A stretch of 64,000 nt of DNA from DASWOJ01 sp964242415 (GCA_964242415.1 CAXTAT010000029.1:10606-74605); one strand, 5' to 3'; positions 10,327-18,872 are shown, counted from the stretch's first letter. Made by a program: numbers and translations. The notes: generated from the letters alone by a model not told the origin.

Positions 10327-10725
10327 ATGAGCTTGTCTGTGCTGATCGTCGAAGACGATGATGACGTCCGTGACCTCCTCGTCGAAGCGATCGCGATTGA
10401 GGGAGGCTTCTTGGTCCGCACCGCCGCCACGATCGGCCAAGCGCGTGCCCTGATGGCGGAGTGCGGTGAGAGTTTCGCCATCGCCGTGCTCGACGTAAGT
10501 TTGCCGGACGGGGACGGTCGTGCGTTCTGCACCAGCCTGCGGCGGCAAGGCTTCCAGCTTCCGGTGATCCTGCTGAGCGGCCTGGGCCACGAGGATGACA
10601 TCGCCCGCGGTTTCAAGACGGGAGCGGATGATTACCTGGTCAAGCCATTTGGCATTGCCGAGCTGCTGACGCGCATCAACGCTCAACTGCACCAGGCGGG
10701 ACCGCGAACCATGGCCATCGGTTGA
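10327..10725 (+). CDS. Single-domain response regulator
   Basis: A 132-residue protein made almost entirely of a CheY-like receiver domain. The acidic pocket is in LIVEDDDDVRDLL (residues 6-18), the phospho-acceptor is Asp56 in VLDVSLPDGDG, the switch serine is in ILLSGLG, and the conserved lysine is in DDYLVKPFG. There is no DNA-binding or enzymatic output domain, and no histidine kinase gene is nearby, so it probably acts in a phosphorelay or by protein contact. The AT-rich leader with GGGATATAGG before the ATG is unlike the surrounding GC-rich DNA. Confidence 0.88.
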   Translation: MSLSVLIVEDDDDVRDLLVEAIAIEGGFLVRTAATIGQARALMAECGESFAIAVLDVSLPDGDGRAFCTSLRRQGFQLPVILLSGLGHEDDIARGFKTGADDYLVKPFGIAELLTRINAQLHQAGPRTMAIG

Positions 10726-10977
10726 TCACCGCCATCCGACGCTGGCACCTGGACAGCCTCCCCGGCACCGGCCTCGGAGGGTCCGCGCCGTACGCCGTCG
10801 CACGAGATAGGCTAGCCGCCGAAGTTGCTCGCCGGCTTTCCTGTGATCAGAAGCGTCCCGAATTCGGCTGAGCTTGAGCCAGGTGCGGCTGACTGTGCTG
10901 TAGGCGCAGGCCAGGCCAAGCCAGGCCCGCAAGCCGCCCAATCCGTTGTGGACGCAGGCCGCATGGTAGATTCTCAA
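10726..10977 (-). CDS. Hypothetical small ORF
   Basis: An 83-codon frame whose first half has the G/C-rich third positions seen in real genes here. It contains no motif I recognise and is rich in arginine. It lies opposite the gap between the receiver gene and the SDR operon. It could be a small gene or the remnant of a larger one. The rest of 10978-11107 holds the leader of the SDR operon. Confidence 0.25.
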   Translation of the reverse strand: MRIYHAACVHNGLGGLRAWLGLACAYSTVSRTWLKLSRIRDASDHRKAGEQLRRLAYLVRRRTARTLRGRCRGGCPGASVGWR

Positions 10978-11107
10978 TCCCTGGCACGTCCGGATGCACA
11001 GACGGCACCCACCCCTGCGCCAGTCGCTTGACTAGTCCAATGCGGGCACGTCAACTCGGCCGGCAGGCCCGGAGAGGGAAACGGGCCGCCAAGGGAGGAC
11101 CATCCGG

Positions 11108-11983
11108 ATGACGGATAAAAGGCTGGACCTGCGCGGCAGCGTTGCCGTCGTGACCGGGGCAGCCAGCGGCATCGGCGCCGGGCTGGCCCGCGTTCTGGCA
11201 GATCGCGGCTGTGCGCTGGCGTTGGCGGACCGCAATGCGGCGGGGCTGGCAACGGTGGCGGCCGACGCCCGGGGCCGTGGCGTCAAGGTGTCCGAACACG
11301 GGTTGGACGTGGCCGACGCCGACGCCGTGGCGGCCCTACCAGCGACGGTGCTGGCCGAGCATGGCCGGGTGAACGTGCTGGTCAACAACGCCGGCGTCGC
11401 GCTGATGGGCCAGTTCGAGCAGGTCTCGGCCGCCGATTTCGAGTGGCTGTTCGGCATCAATTTCTGGGGCACCGTCCGCATGACGCGGGCCTTCCTGCCG
11501 CTGCTGCGCCGGGAGGCCGCCTCGCAGATCGTGAACCTGTCGAGCGTCTATGGGCTGATGGCGCCGCCGGGCCAGGCCGCGTATGCCGCCAGCAAGTTCG
11601 CCGTGCGCGGCTTCTCGGAGGCCCTGCGCAACGAGTTGGAGGGCTCCCCGGTCGGTGTCACCGTCGTCCACCCCGGCGGCGTCCGCACCGCCATCGCCGC
11701 CACCGCCCGCGTGTCGGACACGGTGAAGCCGGCCGATGCCGCCGCCGGGCTGGCGATATTCAACAAGCTGCTGCGGACCGAGCCGGACACCGCCGGCGAG
11801 CTGATCGCCCGCGCCATCGAGCGTCGGGAGCGCCGGCTGCTGATCGGCAGCGATGCCCGGCAGATCGCCGCGCTGGTGCGGCTGTTCCCGATCGGCCACT
11901 GGAACGTGGTGCAGCGCCTGACCGCACGCATCATCCGCCGTGGCAATGCCCGCGACGCCCGCCGCGAGGCCGCCCGTGGCTAG
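11108..11983 (+). CDS. SDR-family oxidoreductase
   Basis: A 291-residue NAD(P)-dependent short-chain dehydrogenase. The cofactor motif TGAASGIG is at residues 18-25, NNAG is in VLVNNAGVALMG, and the catalytic Tyr-Lys pair is in YAASKFAVRGFSEAL with the serine in NLSSVYG. GGGAGGA precedes the ATG. It is the first of four co-oriented genes (SDR, alpha/beta hydrolase, medium-chain reductase, SDR) with overlapping or short junctions. Such sets often degrade an alcohol, ketone or ester; the substrate is unknown. Confidence 0.9.
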   Translation: MTDKRLDLRGSVAVVTGAASGIGAGLARVLADRGCALALADRNAAGLATVAADARGRGVKVSEHGLDVADADAVAALPATVLAEHGRVNVLVNNAGVALMGQFEQVSAADFEWLFGINFWGTVRMTRAFLPLLRREAASQIVNLSSVYGLMAPPGQAAYAASKFAVRGFSEALRNELEGSPVGVTVVHPGGVRTAIAATARVSDTVKPADAAAGLAIFNKLLRTEPDTAGELIARAIERRERRLLIGSDARQIAALVRLFPIGHWNVVQRLTARIIRRGNARDARREAARG

Positions 11984-12893
11984 CTGGCAGGCGCACGCGA
12001 TGGTGCTGCTGCTGCGCGCGACGCTGAAGCGCAAGCTGAGCCGCGCCAAGGACGTCGCCGCGGCCCGCAAGGCGCTGGAGGGCGCCGCCGCCCTGGGCAG
12101 CGCCTACAAGGCCAGCGTGGGCGGCGTGCCCGGCGACTGGCTGGGGGCAGAGGACGCGCCGCGCACGCTGCTGTACCTGCATGGCGGCGGCTACATCGCC
12201 TGCTCGCCGCGGACGCACCGGCCCGTCACCAAGGCGTTTGCCCAGGCTGGGCTGCGGGTGTTCGCGCCGGATTACCGCCTGGCGCCGGAGCATCCCTATC
12301 CCGCCGCGCTCGACGACGCCGTGGCGGCCTATCGCGGGCTGCTGGACGCCGGCGCACAGGGCGTGGTGGTGGCCGGTGACAGCGCCGGCGGCGGGCTGGC
12401 GCTGGCGTTGATGCTGCGGCTGCGAGAGCTTGGGTTGCCGCTGCCGGCGCGGGCGGCGCTGTTCTCGCCGTGGACCGACCTGGCCGCCACCGGCGAGTCG
12501 ATCCAGGCCAACAGCCGCCGGGACGCTATGTTCTTCGGCGACGGCATCGCCCGCGGCGCCGACTCCTATGTGGGCGGCGCCGACCGGCGGGACCCCTTGA
12601 TCTCCCCCCTGTATGCGGACCTCGCGGGCCTGCCGCCGCTATTGATCCATGTCGGCGCGAACGAGGTGCTGCGCGACGACAGCACCCGCCTGGCCGACCG
12701 CGCCTTGGCCGCCGGGGTGGCCGTCGATCTCCTGGTCTGGCCCGTGGTGCCGCACGTCTGGCAGATCATGGCCCGGTTCATCCCCGAGGGCCGCCAGTCC
12801 GTGGATGCGGCAGCCCGCTTCCTGCTTGCCTCCAAGGAGCACCCCGTCATGCTGGATGCCGTCAACAACCCGTCCGCGCCGGTGACGGCATGA
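11976..12893 (+). CDS. Alpha/beta hydrolase, hormone-sensitive-lipase type
   Basis: About 305 residues. The oxyanion motif is LHGGGYIACSP and the nucleophile elbow is VAGDSAGGGLAL, both diagnostic of the HSL/carboxylesterase family. The catalytic acid and histidine are probably in the segments around DLLVWPVVPHVWQ. I chose GTG at 11976, which overlaps the upstream SDR stop by 8 bp and has GCGAGG before it; ATG at 12000 is the alternative. The downstream reductase gene begins in its stop as ATGA. It probably hydrolyses an ester or lactone in the same pathway. Confidence 0.85.
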   Translation: MASWQAHAMVLLLRATLKRKLSRAKDVAAARKALEGAAALGSAYKASVGGVPGDWLGAEDAPRTLLYLHGGGYIACSPRTHRPVTKAFAQAGLRVFAPDYRLAPEHPYPAALDDAVAAYRGLLDAGAQGVVVAGDSAGGGLALALMLRLRELGLPLPARAALFSPWTDLAATGESIQANSRRDAMFFGDGIARGADSYVGGADRRDPLISPLYADLAGLPPLLIHVGANEVLRDDSTRLADRALAAGVAVDLLVWPVVPHVWQIMARFIPEGRQSVDAAARFLLASKEHPVMLDAVNNPSAPVTA

Positions 12894-13927
12894 CCGCGAA
12901 CCGCCAATTCCGCCTGAAGCAGCGTCCGCAGGGCCGGGTGACGGCAGCGGACTTCGACTTCGCCGCGCCGCCCGCGGCTGACCCGGGGCCGGGCGAGATC
13001 CAGGTGCGTACGGAGCTGCTGTCGCTCGACCCCACCAACCGCATCTGGATGACGGACATGCCGCAGTACATGCCGCCGGTCCAGATCGGCGAGGTGATGC
13101 GCGGCGGCGGGCTGGGCCGGGTGGTGGCGTCCCAGGCCAAGGGCTATGCGCCGGGGGACATGGTGTCGGGGCTGCTGGGTTGGCAGGACTACTACACCGG
13201 CCCTCCCGCCGGGCTGCAGGTGCTGCCGCCGGGCCTGGGGCTGCCGCCGGGCCTGGGGCTGCCGCCGGGCCTGGGGCTGCCGCCGGAGGTGCTGCTGGGT
13301 GCCTGCGGAATGACGGGGATCACGGCGTATTTCGGGCTGCGCGAGGTTGGCCAGGCGAAGGCCGGCGAGACCGTCGTGGTGTCCGCCGCCGCCGGGGCAG
13401 TCGGCTCCATCGCCGGGCAGATCGCCAAGATCATGGGCTGCCGCGTCGTCGGCATCGCGGGCGGGCCTGCAAAGTGCGCCTGGCTGGTGGATGAGCTCGG
13501 GTTCGATGCGGCGGTCGATTACAAGCAGCCGGACTGGCGCACTGCGCTGAAGGCGGCGGCGCCAGACGGGGTGGACATCAACTTCGAGAACGTCGGCGGC
13601 GAGGTGATGGCCGGCGTCACCAACCGCATGAACCTGTTCGGGCGGGTCGTGCTGTGCGGCATGATCTCCGGCTACAACGAGGCCAAGCCGGCGCTGGGCG
13701 ACTACGGCAGCATCCTGATGCGCCGCCTGCGCGTGCAGGGCTTCATCGTGACCGACTTCGCGCCGCGCTGGGGGGAGGCGGCGGTGCAGCTCGCCCGATG
13801 GATCGGCGAGGGGCGGATCAAGCACCGCGAAACCGTGGTAGACGGGCTGGAGCACGCGCCCGAGGTGCTGAACCGGCTGTTCGACGGAGAGAACTTTGGC
13901 AAGCTGATGATCCGGGTGGCTGCGTAG
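12890..13927 (+). CDS. NADP-dependent oxidoreductase, MDR family (LTB4DH/CurA-like)
   Basis: A 345-residue zinc-free medium-chain reductase of the leukotriene-B4-dehydrogenase type, which reduces alpha,beta-unsaturated carbonyls. Seen: LSLDPTNRIWMTD near the N-terminus, GMTGITAYFGLREVG, the NADP loop VSAAAGAVGSIAGQIAK and NFENVGGEVM. The ATG overlaps the upstream hydrolase stop. An unusual run of Leu-Pro-Pro-Gly-Leu-Gly repeats interrupts residues 112-133, where relatives have a short loop; it comes from an 18-bp tandem repeat. Confidence 0.9.
   Translation: MTANRQFRLKQRPQGRVTAADFDFAAPPAADPGPGEIQVRTELLSLDPTNRIWMTDMPQYMPPVQIGEVMRGGGLGRVVASQAKGYAPGDMVSGLLGWQDYYTGPPAGLQVLPPGLGLPPGLGLPPGLGLPPEVLLGACGMTGITAYFGLREVGQAKAGETVVVSAAAGAVGSIAGQIAKIMGCRVVGIAGGPAKCAWLVDELGFDAAVDYKQPDWRTALKAAAPDGVDINFENVGGEVMAGVTNRMNLFGRVVLCGMISGYNEAKPALGDYGSILMRRLRVQGFIVTDFAPRWGEAAVQLARWIGEGRIKHRETVVDGLEHAPEVLNRLFDGENFGKLMIRVAA
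13223..13286 (+). repeat. Three perfect 18-bp tandem units inside the MDR gene
   Basis: The unit CTGCCGCCGGGCCTGGGG occurs at 13223-13240, 13241-13258 and 13259-13276, followed by 10 bp of a fourth. Being a multiple of three, it keeps frame and adds Leu-Pro-Pro-Gly-Leu-Gly units to the protein. Perfect identity suggests recent slippage. Confidence 0.9.
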
Positions 13928-13961
13928 CGCCTGCTCCCTATCCCTGAAGAAGGACGCAAGG

Positions 13962-14798
13962 ATGGCGTTGAACGACTTGACTGGACGATGGGTCCTGGTC
14001 ACCGGCGCGGCCTCCGGGATCGGCCACGAAACCGCGCTTGCGTTCGCCCATGCGGGTGCGGACATCATCGCGGTCGACATCGACGAGGCCCGCCTGGCGG
14101 AGGCGTCGCGGCAGGTCGAGGCAGCGGGCCGGCGCTGCCGCAGCTTCGCCTGCGACGTCGGCGACGCCGCGGCCGTCGATGTGCTGGCCATGGCGGTCAT
14201 GGCCGACACCGGCCCGCCGGACGTGGTGGTGAACAATGCGGGGGTCGGCTTCCTCGGCCCGTTCCTGGACACGCCGCTGGCAGCGTGGAAGCAGGTGATC
14301 GGCGTGAACCTGATGGGCGTGGTGCACGTCAGCCGGGCCTTCTTGCCGGCGATGATCGCCAAGGGCGGCGCGCGTCACCTGGTCAACGTCGCCTCCGCCG
14401 CCGGGCTTCACTCGGTGCCGAACCTTGGCGCCTACTCCGCCTCGAAGCACGCGGTGATCGGGCTTTCCGACGCGATCGCGATGGAACTTGGGCGGACGGA
14501 GGTGGGCGTGACGGTGGTGTGCCCGGGGATCATCAACACGCCGATCATCCGCAACCGCCGCGCGGTGGCGCCGAGCGTCCCGGCGTCGGCGCTGGACAGG
14601 CTTGAGCGGCAGTACCAGGCGAAGGGCGTGCATCCGTCGGTGGTCGGCGCGCGGATCGTGCGCGCGGTCCGGCGCGGCGAGGACATCGTGCTGGTCGGCC
14701 CGTCGTCTGCGGTGGTGTTCCACGCGCGCCGGCTGTCGCGGGGGCTGCTGCGCAAGGCGGGCGTCTCCGGCGCGAGGCAGCTTGGTTACGTTTGGTAG
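13962..14798 (+). CDS. SDR-family oxidoreductase
   Basis: A 278-residue short-chain dehydrogenase. TGAASGIG is at residues 15-22, NNAGVGFLG follows, and the catalytic YSASKHAVIGLSDAI is preceded by NVASAAG. GAAGGACG is upstream of the ATG, 34 bp after the reductase stop, so it ends the four-gene operon. The C-terminal 50 residues are basic (FHARRLSRGLLRK), which suggests peripheral membrane association, as in some long SDRs. Confidence 0.88.
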   Translation: MALNDLTGRWVLVTGAASGIGHETALAFAHAGADIIAVDIDEARLAEASRQVEAAGRRCRSFACDVGDAAAVDVLAMAVMADTGPPDVVVNNAGVGFLGPFLDTPLAAWKQVIGVNLMGVVHVSRAFLPAMIAKGGARHLVNVASAAGLHSVPNLGAYSASKHAVIGLSDAIAMELGRTEVGVTVVCPGIINTPIIRNRRAVAPSVPASALDRLERQYQAKGVHPSVVGARIVRAVRRGEDIVLVGPSSAVVFHARRLSRGLLRKAGVSGARQLGYVW

Positions 14799-15767
14799 GT
14801 GTAGTGGCGCGCAACGATGTGAGCCTCGATGCACAATGATAGGGCTTTTCGGAGGTGGATTAGCTGAGACGGATGGGCGGGCCAGACGCATGCTACTAGG
14901 GGTCTTAGCCACTTCAGATGGTGGGCCGGCGAGACCGTGGCACCGCCCTGCGACGATGCCTGTGTGTCCGGCCTCGGGTTACCAAAAGTGGCAAGGCTAG
15001 AGCCACCTCGACCGTTTGCTCGAACCTGCACGCTAAGGCCTGTTCGACATCATGCCCGCGCCGGGCTGTAGCCTTTCGGGGCTTCGTACATCAGCGCCAC
15101 CTTGTCCGGCGTCCTTCGTCTGCTCCGCCCGTTCATGCCGTGCGGGGAAACGCCTGGTCGATCCGTCATCCCACCTCGCTCTGCTATGCAGGGTGGCTGG
15201 GTTCCTGATGCCGCCTCATGTGGCGAGAGTGGTGCAAGGTTCAGCAGTGACTCCAGCCAGACGGCCCCATGCTCGACGGCCCGCACGGTTGATCGAATGT
15301 GCAGATGAGCCTGCAACTTCGGCGTGTGACGTCCGTATATTGAGGTTGCGGACACCGCCGAACCGAAGGGTATCAACATGGACATGGAACAAACGTTCGA
15401 TTGGATTTTCTTCGCCATCGTCGTCCTCCCCTGCGTATTCCTGGTCTGGGACTTGTTTAGAAACCGTTAGGTCGGGTCGCGGAAGACCGGGAGGCGCCGG
15501 GGGCGTGAACGGCTCTCCGGGCGCCTCATCGCACATTCGCGCTTCCGATAGGCTCCGTGCCGCCGTAGGGAATCCGTGGGGGGCCGTATAACACGCTGCG
15601 CCAGGGGCAGCGGTTTGCAATCATCCGCGGCTGCGTACCCATTGGCCTGGGTTAGATCATGCTCAAGGGAACTACCAGTGCAGGCTGGCTCATACCATAT
15701 GAGATCTTGGCTACCTTGGACATCTACCAATGCGGCAGGTGGACGGACATGGTGTGAGGCTCGCATC
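14799..15767. other. Region without a confident large gene
   Basis: Nearly 1 kb between the SDR operon and eda. A 122-codon minus-strand frame (15050-15418) has some coding character but no recognisable motif, and it overlaps the 30-residue plus-strand ORF at 15378. Base composition is lower in GC than the flanks. I see no tRNA and no clear terminator. It may be the decayed remains of an insertion. Confidence 0.4.
15378..15470 (+). CDS. Small membrane protein, 30 residues
   Basis: Encodes 30 residues with one predicted transmembrane helix (IFFAIVVLPCVFLVWDL) between an acidic N-terminus (MDMEQTFDW) and a basic C-terminus (FRNR). GAAGGG lies 7 bp before the ATG, an ideal ribosome-binding site, which is the main reason to list so short an ORF. 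The charge pattern predicts the C-terminus in the cytoplasm. Function unknown. Confidence 0.45.
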   Translation: MDMEQTFDWIFFAIVVLPCVFLVWDLFRNR

Positions 15768-15915
15768 GCTCCCTCTCCCTTCGAAACGGGGTAGTGCGAG
15801 GGCGTTGGCAAAGACCGAACTAGCCTACTTCGAGAATGAGACTTGCTTCCGTAAATGCCAGGTTTGGCGCTTGCAGACCCCCTCACCCCGGCCCTCTCCC
15901 GGAGGGAGAGGGAGC
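15768..15915. repeat. Palindromic repeat pair B, overlapping the 3' end of eda
   Basis: A degenerate plus-oriented copy lies at 15768-15802 and a near-consensus minus-oriented copy at 15877-15915, about 75 bp apart. The second copy contains the last codons and the TGA of eda on the minus strand. Confidence 0.75.
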
Positions 15916-16569
15916 AGGCAGGCAGGCGGCAAGGGCCATGGCGTGGCGCGCCCGTTCGGTGATGGCGTCCCACCGGCCAGCCCGCACCTCGGCCGCTGGG
16001 GTCAGCCACGACCCGCCCACCGCCGCCACATTCGGCAGCGCCAGCCATTCGGCTGCGTCGTCCGCGCCGATGCCGCCGGTCGGGCAGAAACGTGCCGCCG
16101 GAAACGGCCCGGCCATCGCGCGCAACGCCGGGATGCCGCCCGCCGGCACGGCCGGGAAGAATTTTACCACCTCGAAGCCGCAGGCCATCGCCTGCATCAG
16201 CTCGGACGCGGTGGCGACGCCGGGCAGGAACGGGATGCCGCACCCGGTCGCCGCGTCCAGCAGCTCCGGCGATGCACCGGGACTGAGGGCAAACTGCGCG
16301 CCGATCTCAACGGCCCGTGCCAGGTCCGCCGGTGTCAGCACGGTGCCGATGCCCAACATCGCCTCCGGCACCGCTTCGATGATCGCCGCTGCGCCGGCCA
16401 GCCCGGCCTCGGTCCGCAGGGTGATCTCCAGCAGCCGCAGGCCGCCTGCCACCAGGGCACGGGCCAGTGGAACGGCGTCCTCCACGCGCTCGATGGTGAT
16501 GACGGGGACGATGCGGGAGATCAGCAGCAGCTCGTCCAGACGCCGTCTGGCAGGTTTGGATGCGGTCAT
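15883..16569 (-). CDS. eda: 2-keto-3-deoxy-6-phosphogluconate aldolase
   Basis: A 228-residue class I aldolase that splits KDPG (or KDPGal) into pyruvate and glyceraldehyde 3-phosphate. The catalytic glutamate is in LLEITLRTEAG, the Schiff-base lysine is in FEVVKFFPA, and the phosphate site includes CPTGGIG. The ATG overlaps the kdgK stop as ATGA. The last nine residues, PSPSGRGPG, and the stop are encoded by a palindromic repeat, so the ancestral C-terminus has probably been replaced by repeat-derived sequence. Confidence 0.92.
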   Translation of the reverse strand: MTASKPARRRLDELLLISRIVPVITIERVEDAVPLARALVAGGLRLLEITLRTEAGLAGAAAIIEAVPEAMLGIGTVLTPADLARAVEIGAQFALSPGASPELLDAATGCGIPFLPGVATASELMQAMACGFEVVKFFPAVPAGGIPALRAMAGPFPAARFCPTGGIGADDAAEWLALPNVAAVGGSWLTPAAEVRAGRWDAITERARHAMALAACLPAPSPSGRGPG

Positions 16570-17531
16570 GTCGGGGTCTCCAGGGATGGCATGGCGCAGC
16601 GCGGTATGATGGCGCCGCGGTGGCCGACGACCGTGCCGGCCAGGCGGTGGCCCGACCGTGCCGCCGCTGCCGGGGAGCGGCCGAGCAGCCGGGCCATGAG
16701 GTAGGCCGCGGCGAAGCTGTCGCCCGCCGCGGTGGTGTCGGCGACCGGGTCCACCGGGTCCGCCTCCACCAGGACCACGGTGCCCGCCTGCATCACCTGC
16801 ACGGCCGGTTGGGCAAGCTTCAGCACCCGCTCGGCCCCGGCGGCGTGGTGCAGCAACTCCGCCTCGCCCGTGGACCCGAACAGCGGCGCCAGGTCCTCGG
16901 TGGAGGCGAGCACGATGTCCGACCGCGCCAACGCCTGCCGGTAAAGGGCGCGGGCGCCATCCAGGTCGGGCCAGCCGCGCGGCCGGAAGTTGGTGTCGAA
17001 CACCAGCCGGCCGCCCCGCGCCCGCACCCGGTCCACGGCCCCGAACAGCCCCGCCCGCCCGGCACCGTCCAGGATCGAGAGCGTGATGCCGGAGAGGTAG
17101 AGCAGGTCATACCCTTCCAGCCGCTCAAGCAGTTCCGCGCCGCCGGGTCCGCTGAACATGCGGCGCGCGGCGGCGCTGTCGCGCCAGTAGTGGAACCGGC
17201 GTTCGCCCCCGGCATCGGTCTGGATGATGTAAAGCCCGGGCAGGCTCCCCGGCAACCGGCGGACCAGCCCGGTGCCGACGCCCTCGACGCTCCAGGCGGC
17301 GATCATCTCGTCGCTCCACGGGTCGTCGCCCAGGGCCGTGGCGTAATCCACCGCCGCGCCCAGCCGGGCCAGGTAAACCGCGGTGTTGAGCGTGTCGCCG
17401 CCGAAGCCGCGGGTCAGGCTGCCGTCCGGCTGCTGACGCAGCTCGATCATGCACTCGCCGATGCAGGCGATGCGGGGCGGTCGCTGGATCAAACCTGGAT
17501 CACGCTCATTCAACCTCGAATGCGCGCGCAT
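16566..17531 (-). CDS. kdgK: 2-keto-3-deoxygluconate kinase, PfkB family
   Basis: Phosphorylates 2-keto-3-deoxygluconate to KDPG, the substrate of the downstream aldolase. The 321-residue protein opens with IACIGECMIEL, has GGDTLNTAVYLARLG (sugar binding, PfkB signature 1 region), FDTNFRPRGW, and the catalytic PfkB signature DTTAAGDSFAAAYL. Start is uncertain: the first 20 residues are atypical and overlap another frame ending at 17506. With eda it forms the lower half of a sugar-acid pathway; no edd or dehydratase gene is nearby. Confidence 0.88.
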   Translation of the reverse strand: MRAHSRLNERDPGLIQRPPRIACIGECMIELRQQPDGSLTRGFGGDTLNTAVYLARLGAAVDYATALGDDPWSDEMIAAWSVEGVGTGLVRRLPGSLPGLYIIQTDAGGERRFHYWRDSAAARRMFSGPGGAELLERLEGYDLLYLSGITLSILDGAGRAGLFGAVDRVRARGGRLVFDTNFRPRGWPDLDGARALYRQALARSDIVLASTEDLAPLFGSTGEAELLHHAAGAERVLKLAQPAVQVMQAGTVVLVEADPVDPVADTTAAGDSFAAAYLMARLLGRSPAAAARSGHRLAGTVVGHRGAIIPRCAMPSLETPT

Positions 17532-17640
17532 CCGCCGCAGCCTTCAGGGCTTCGTCGAGACATTGCTGCCGCAAGGCTTGCCGCCAGGGCACCGCCAGCC
17601 GCCCGATCCCAGCCGAGAACCACCATGGCATCAGCTTCAC
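17506..17640 (-). CDS. Possible short ORF after an in-frame amber codon
   Basis: From the TAG that ends the membrane ORF (17698-17700), the same frame stays open for 64 codons to a TGA at 17506, with G/C-rich third positions throughout. It reads FGSHELPRLFGRREW, then from a GTG at 17640 KLMPWWFSAGIGRL, and ends DARAFEVE. It may be a separate 44-residue gene starting at that GTG, or the tail of the membrane ORF cut by a recent nonsense mutation. It overlaps the start of kdgK by 26 bp. Confidence 0.35.
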   Translation of the reverse strand: MKLMPWWFSAGIGRLAVPWRQALRQQCLDEALKAAADARAFEVE

Positions 17641-17697
17641 CCATTCCCGCCTGCCAAACAACCGCGGCAGTTCGTGCGAGCCGAACGGGTGAGCCCG

Positions 17698-17961
17698 CTA
17701 CCGCCACAGCCGCCGCAGGTCCGCGGCATGGAACACCAGCGCCCCCAGCAAAGGCAGCGACACCCACCCCCACCAGGCCCCTGCCAGCCCGGCGCGCATC
17801 GCCAGCAGCAGGCACATGCCCGACAGCAGGTTCAGCCACAGCGCCCCCGGTGCCACGCCGCGCCCGGTGCGGCGATGCCAGGCCGTCAGCACCGCACCCT
17901 CCAGCGCCATGCCCAGCAGGATCAGGTCCAGGATGCGGCCGGTGGCGACCCACTCGGTCAG
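17698..17961 (-). CDS. Small membrane protein downstream of bchO
   Basis: About 87 residues with three hydrophobic segments (ILDLILLGMALEGAVL; ALWLNLLSGMCLLLAM; GWWGW-type C-terminal helix) and a basic C-terminus. The only start near the upstream gene is CTG at 17961, which overlaps the bchO stop as CTGA, the same geometry as the ATGA junctions above it. The first in-frame ATG would remove the first helix. Its place at the end of the bchIDO operon suggests a role linked to pigment synthesis, but I do not recognise the family. Confidence 0.55.
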   Translation of the reverse strand: MTEWVATGRILDLILLGMALEGAVLTAWHRRTGRGVAPGALWLNLLSGMCLLLAMRAGLAGAWWGWVSLPLLGALVFHAADLRRLWR

Positions 17962-18872
17962 GAGGCGGCGCCCAGGGGCAACACCCCATTTGCCCGCGCG
18001 AACGCCAGGATCAGCGCTGCCACCTCCGCCGGCTGCTCCTCGTGCGCCAGGTGGCCCAGGCCGGGCAAGATTTTCAGCGTGCTGCCGGGCACCAGGTCCC
18101 GCACCTCGGCGGACTGCGCCGGCGGCACCGAGCGGTCCCCGGCGCCGGCCACCAGCAGCAACGGCGTCCGCAGCCGCGGCAGGTCCGCCAGCAGCGGGCG
18201 CAGGTTCCAATGCGCCATCATCCCCAGCGCCGACGCCGCATGGGCCGGCCGCCGCACCACCTGGCCGTAAAGCCGCACCCCCTCCGCATCCAGGGCGGAG
18301 CCGGTGCCGGCCAGCAGTTGCGCCACCATCGCCGGGTCCCGCGCCCGCCAGGCGAACACCTGCGGCAATCCCGGCAGCCCCACCAGCAGCCGCGCCAGGG
18401 GCGAAAAGATCTGGCCCGGCACCCCCTGCAACGGCACGAAGGCGCCGTTCAGGCTGACCATCGCCCGCGGCTGGATCGCGCCGTCCAGCGCCATCCGCGC
18501 CAGCACCGCCGCCCCCGCCGAGTGTCCCACGGTGACCGCCGGCCGCAGGTTCAGCGCGATCAGCAAGCCCTGCAGCGCCTTCGCCATCCCCGGCAGCGAC
18601 AGCCGCGCCGCCGCGGGCGCGTCGGTCCAGCCATGGCCCGGCAGGTCCGGGGCGACGACGGTGAAGTGCTCCGCCAGGGGCGGCAGCAGGTCCCGCCAGG
18701 AGTGCGTCGCCGCCCCGGTCCCGTGTACCAGCAGCAGCACGGGCGCGGCATCGCCAGGCGGCCCCGCCACCTGCACATGCCAGTTCAGCCCGGCGGCACG
18801 AACGGAGCGGCTGGTACCCCGGTTGGGCCAGTCGCGGCCGGGCAGCTCCCCGCGCGGTCCAGCCCCGGTCAT
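17958..18872 (-). CDS. bchO: Alpha/beta hydrolase BchO, magnesium-chelatase-associated
   Basis: A 304-residue alpha/beta hydrolase of the BchO group, found with bchI and bchD in purple bacteria; its precise role in bacteriochlorophyll synthesis is unproven. Seen: LLVHGTGAATHSWRDLLPPL, the nucleophile elbow VGHSAGAAVLARM, an acid in GAGDRSVPP and the histidine in LPGLGHLAHEEQP. The ATG overlaps the bchD stop as ATGA. Confidence 0.88.
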   Translation of the reverse strand: MTGAGPRGELPGRDWPNRGTSRSVRAAGLNWHVQVAGPPGDAAPVLLLVHGTGAATHSWRDLLPPLAEHFTVVAPDLPGHGWTDAPAAARLSLPGMAKALQGLLIALNLRPAVTVGHSAGAAVLARMALDGAIQPRAMVSLNGAFVPLQGVPGQIFSPLARLLVGLPGLPQVFAWRARDPAMVAQLLAGTGSALDAEGVRLYGQVVRRPAHAASALGMMAHWNLRPLLADLPRLRTPLLLVAGAGDRSVPPAQSAEVRDLVPGSTLKILPGLGHLAHEEQPAEVAALILAFARANGVLPLGAAS

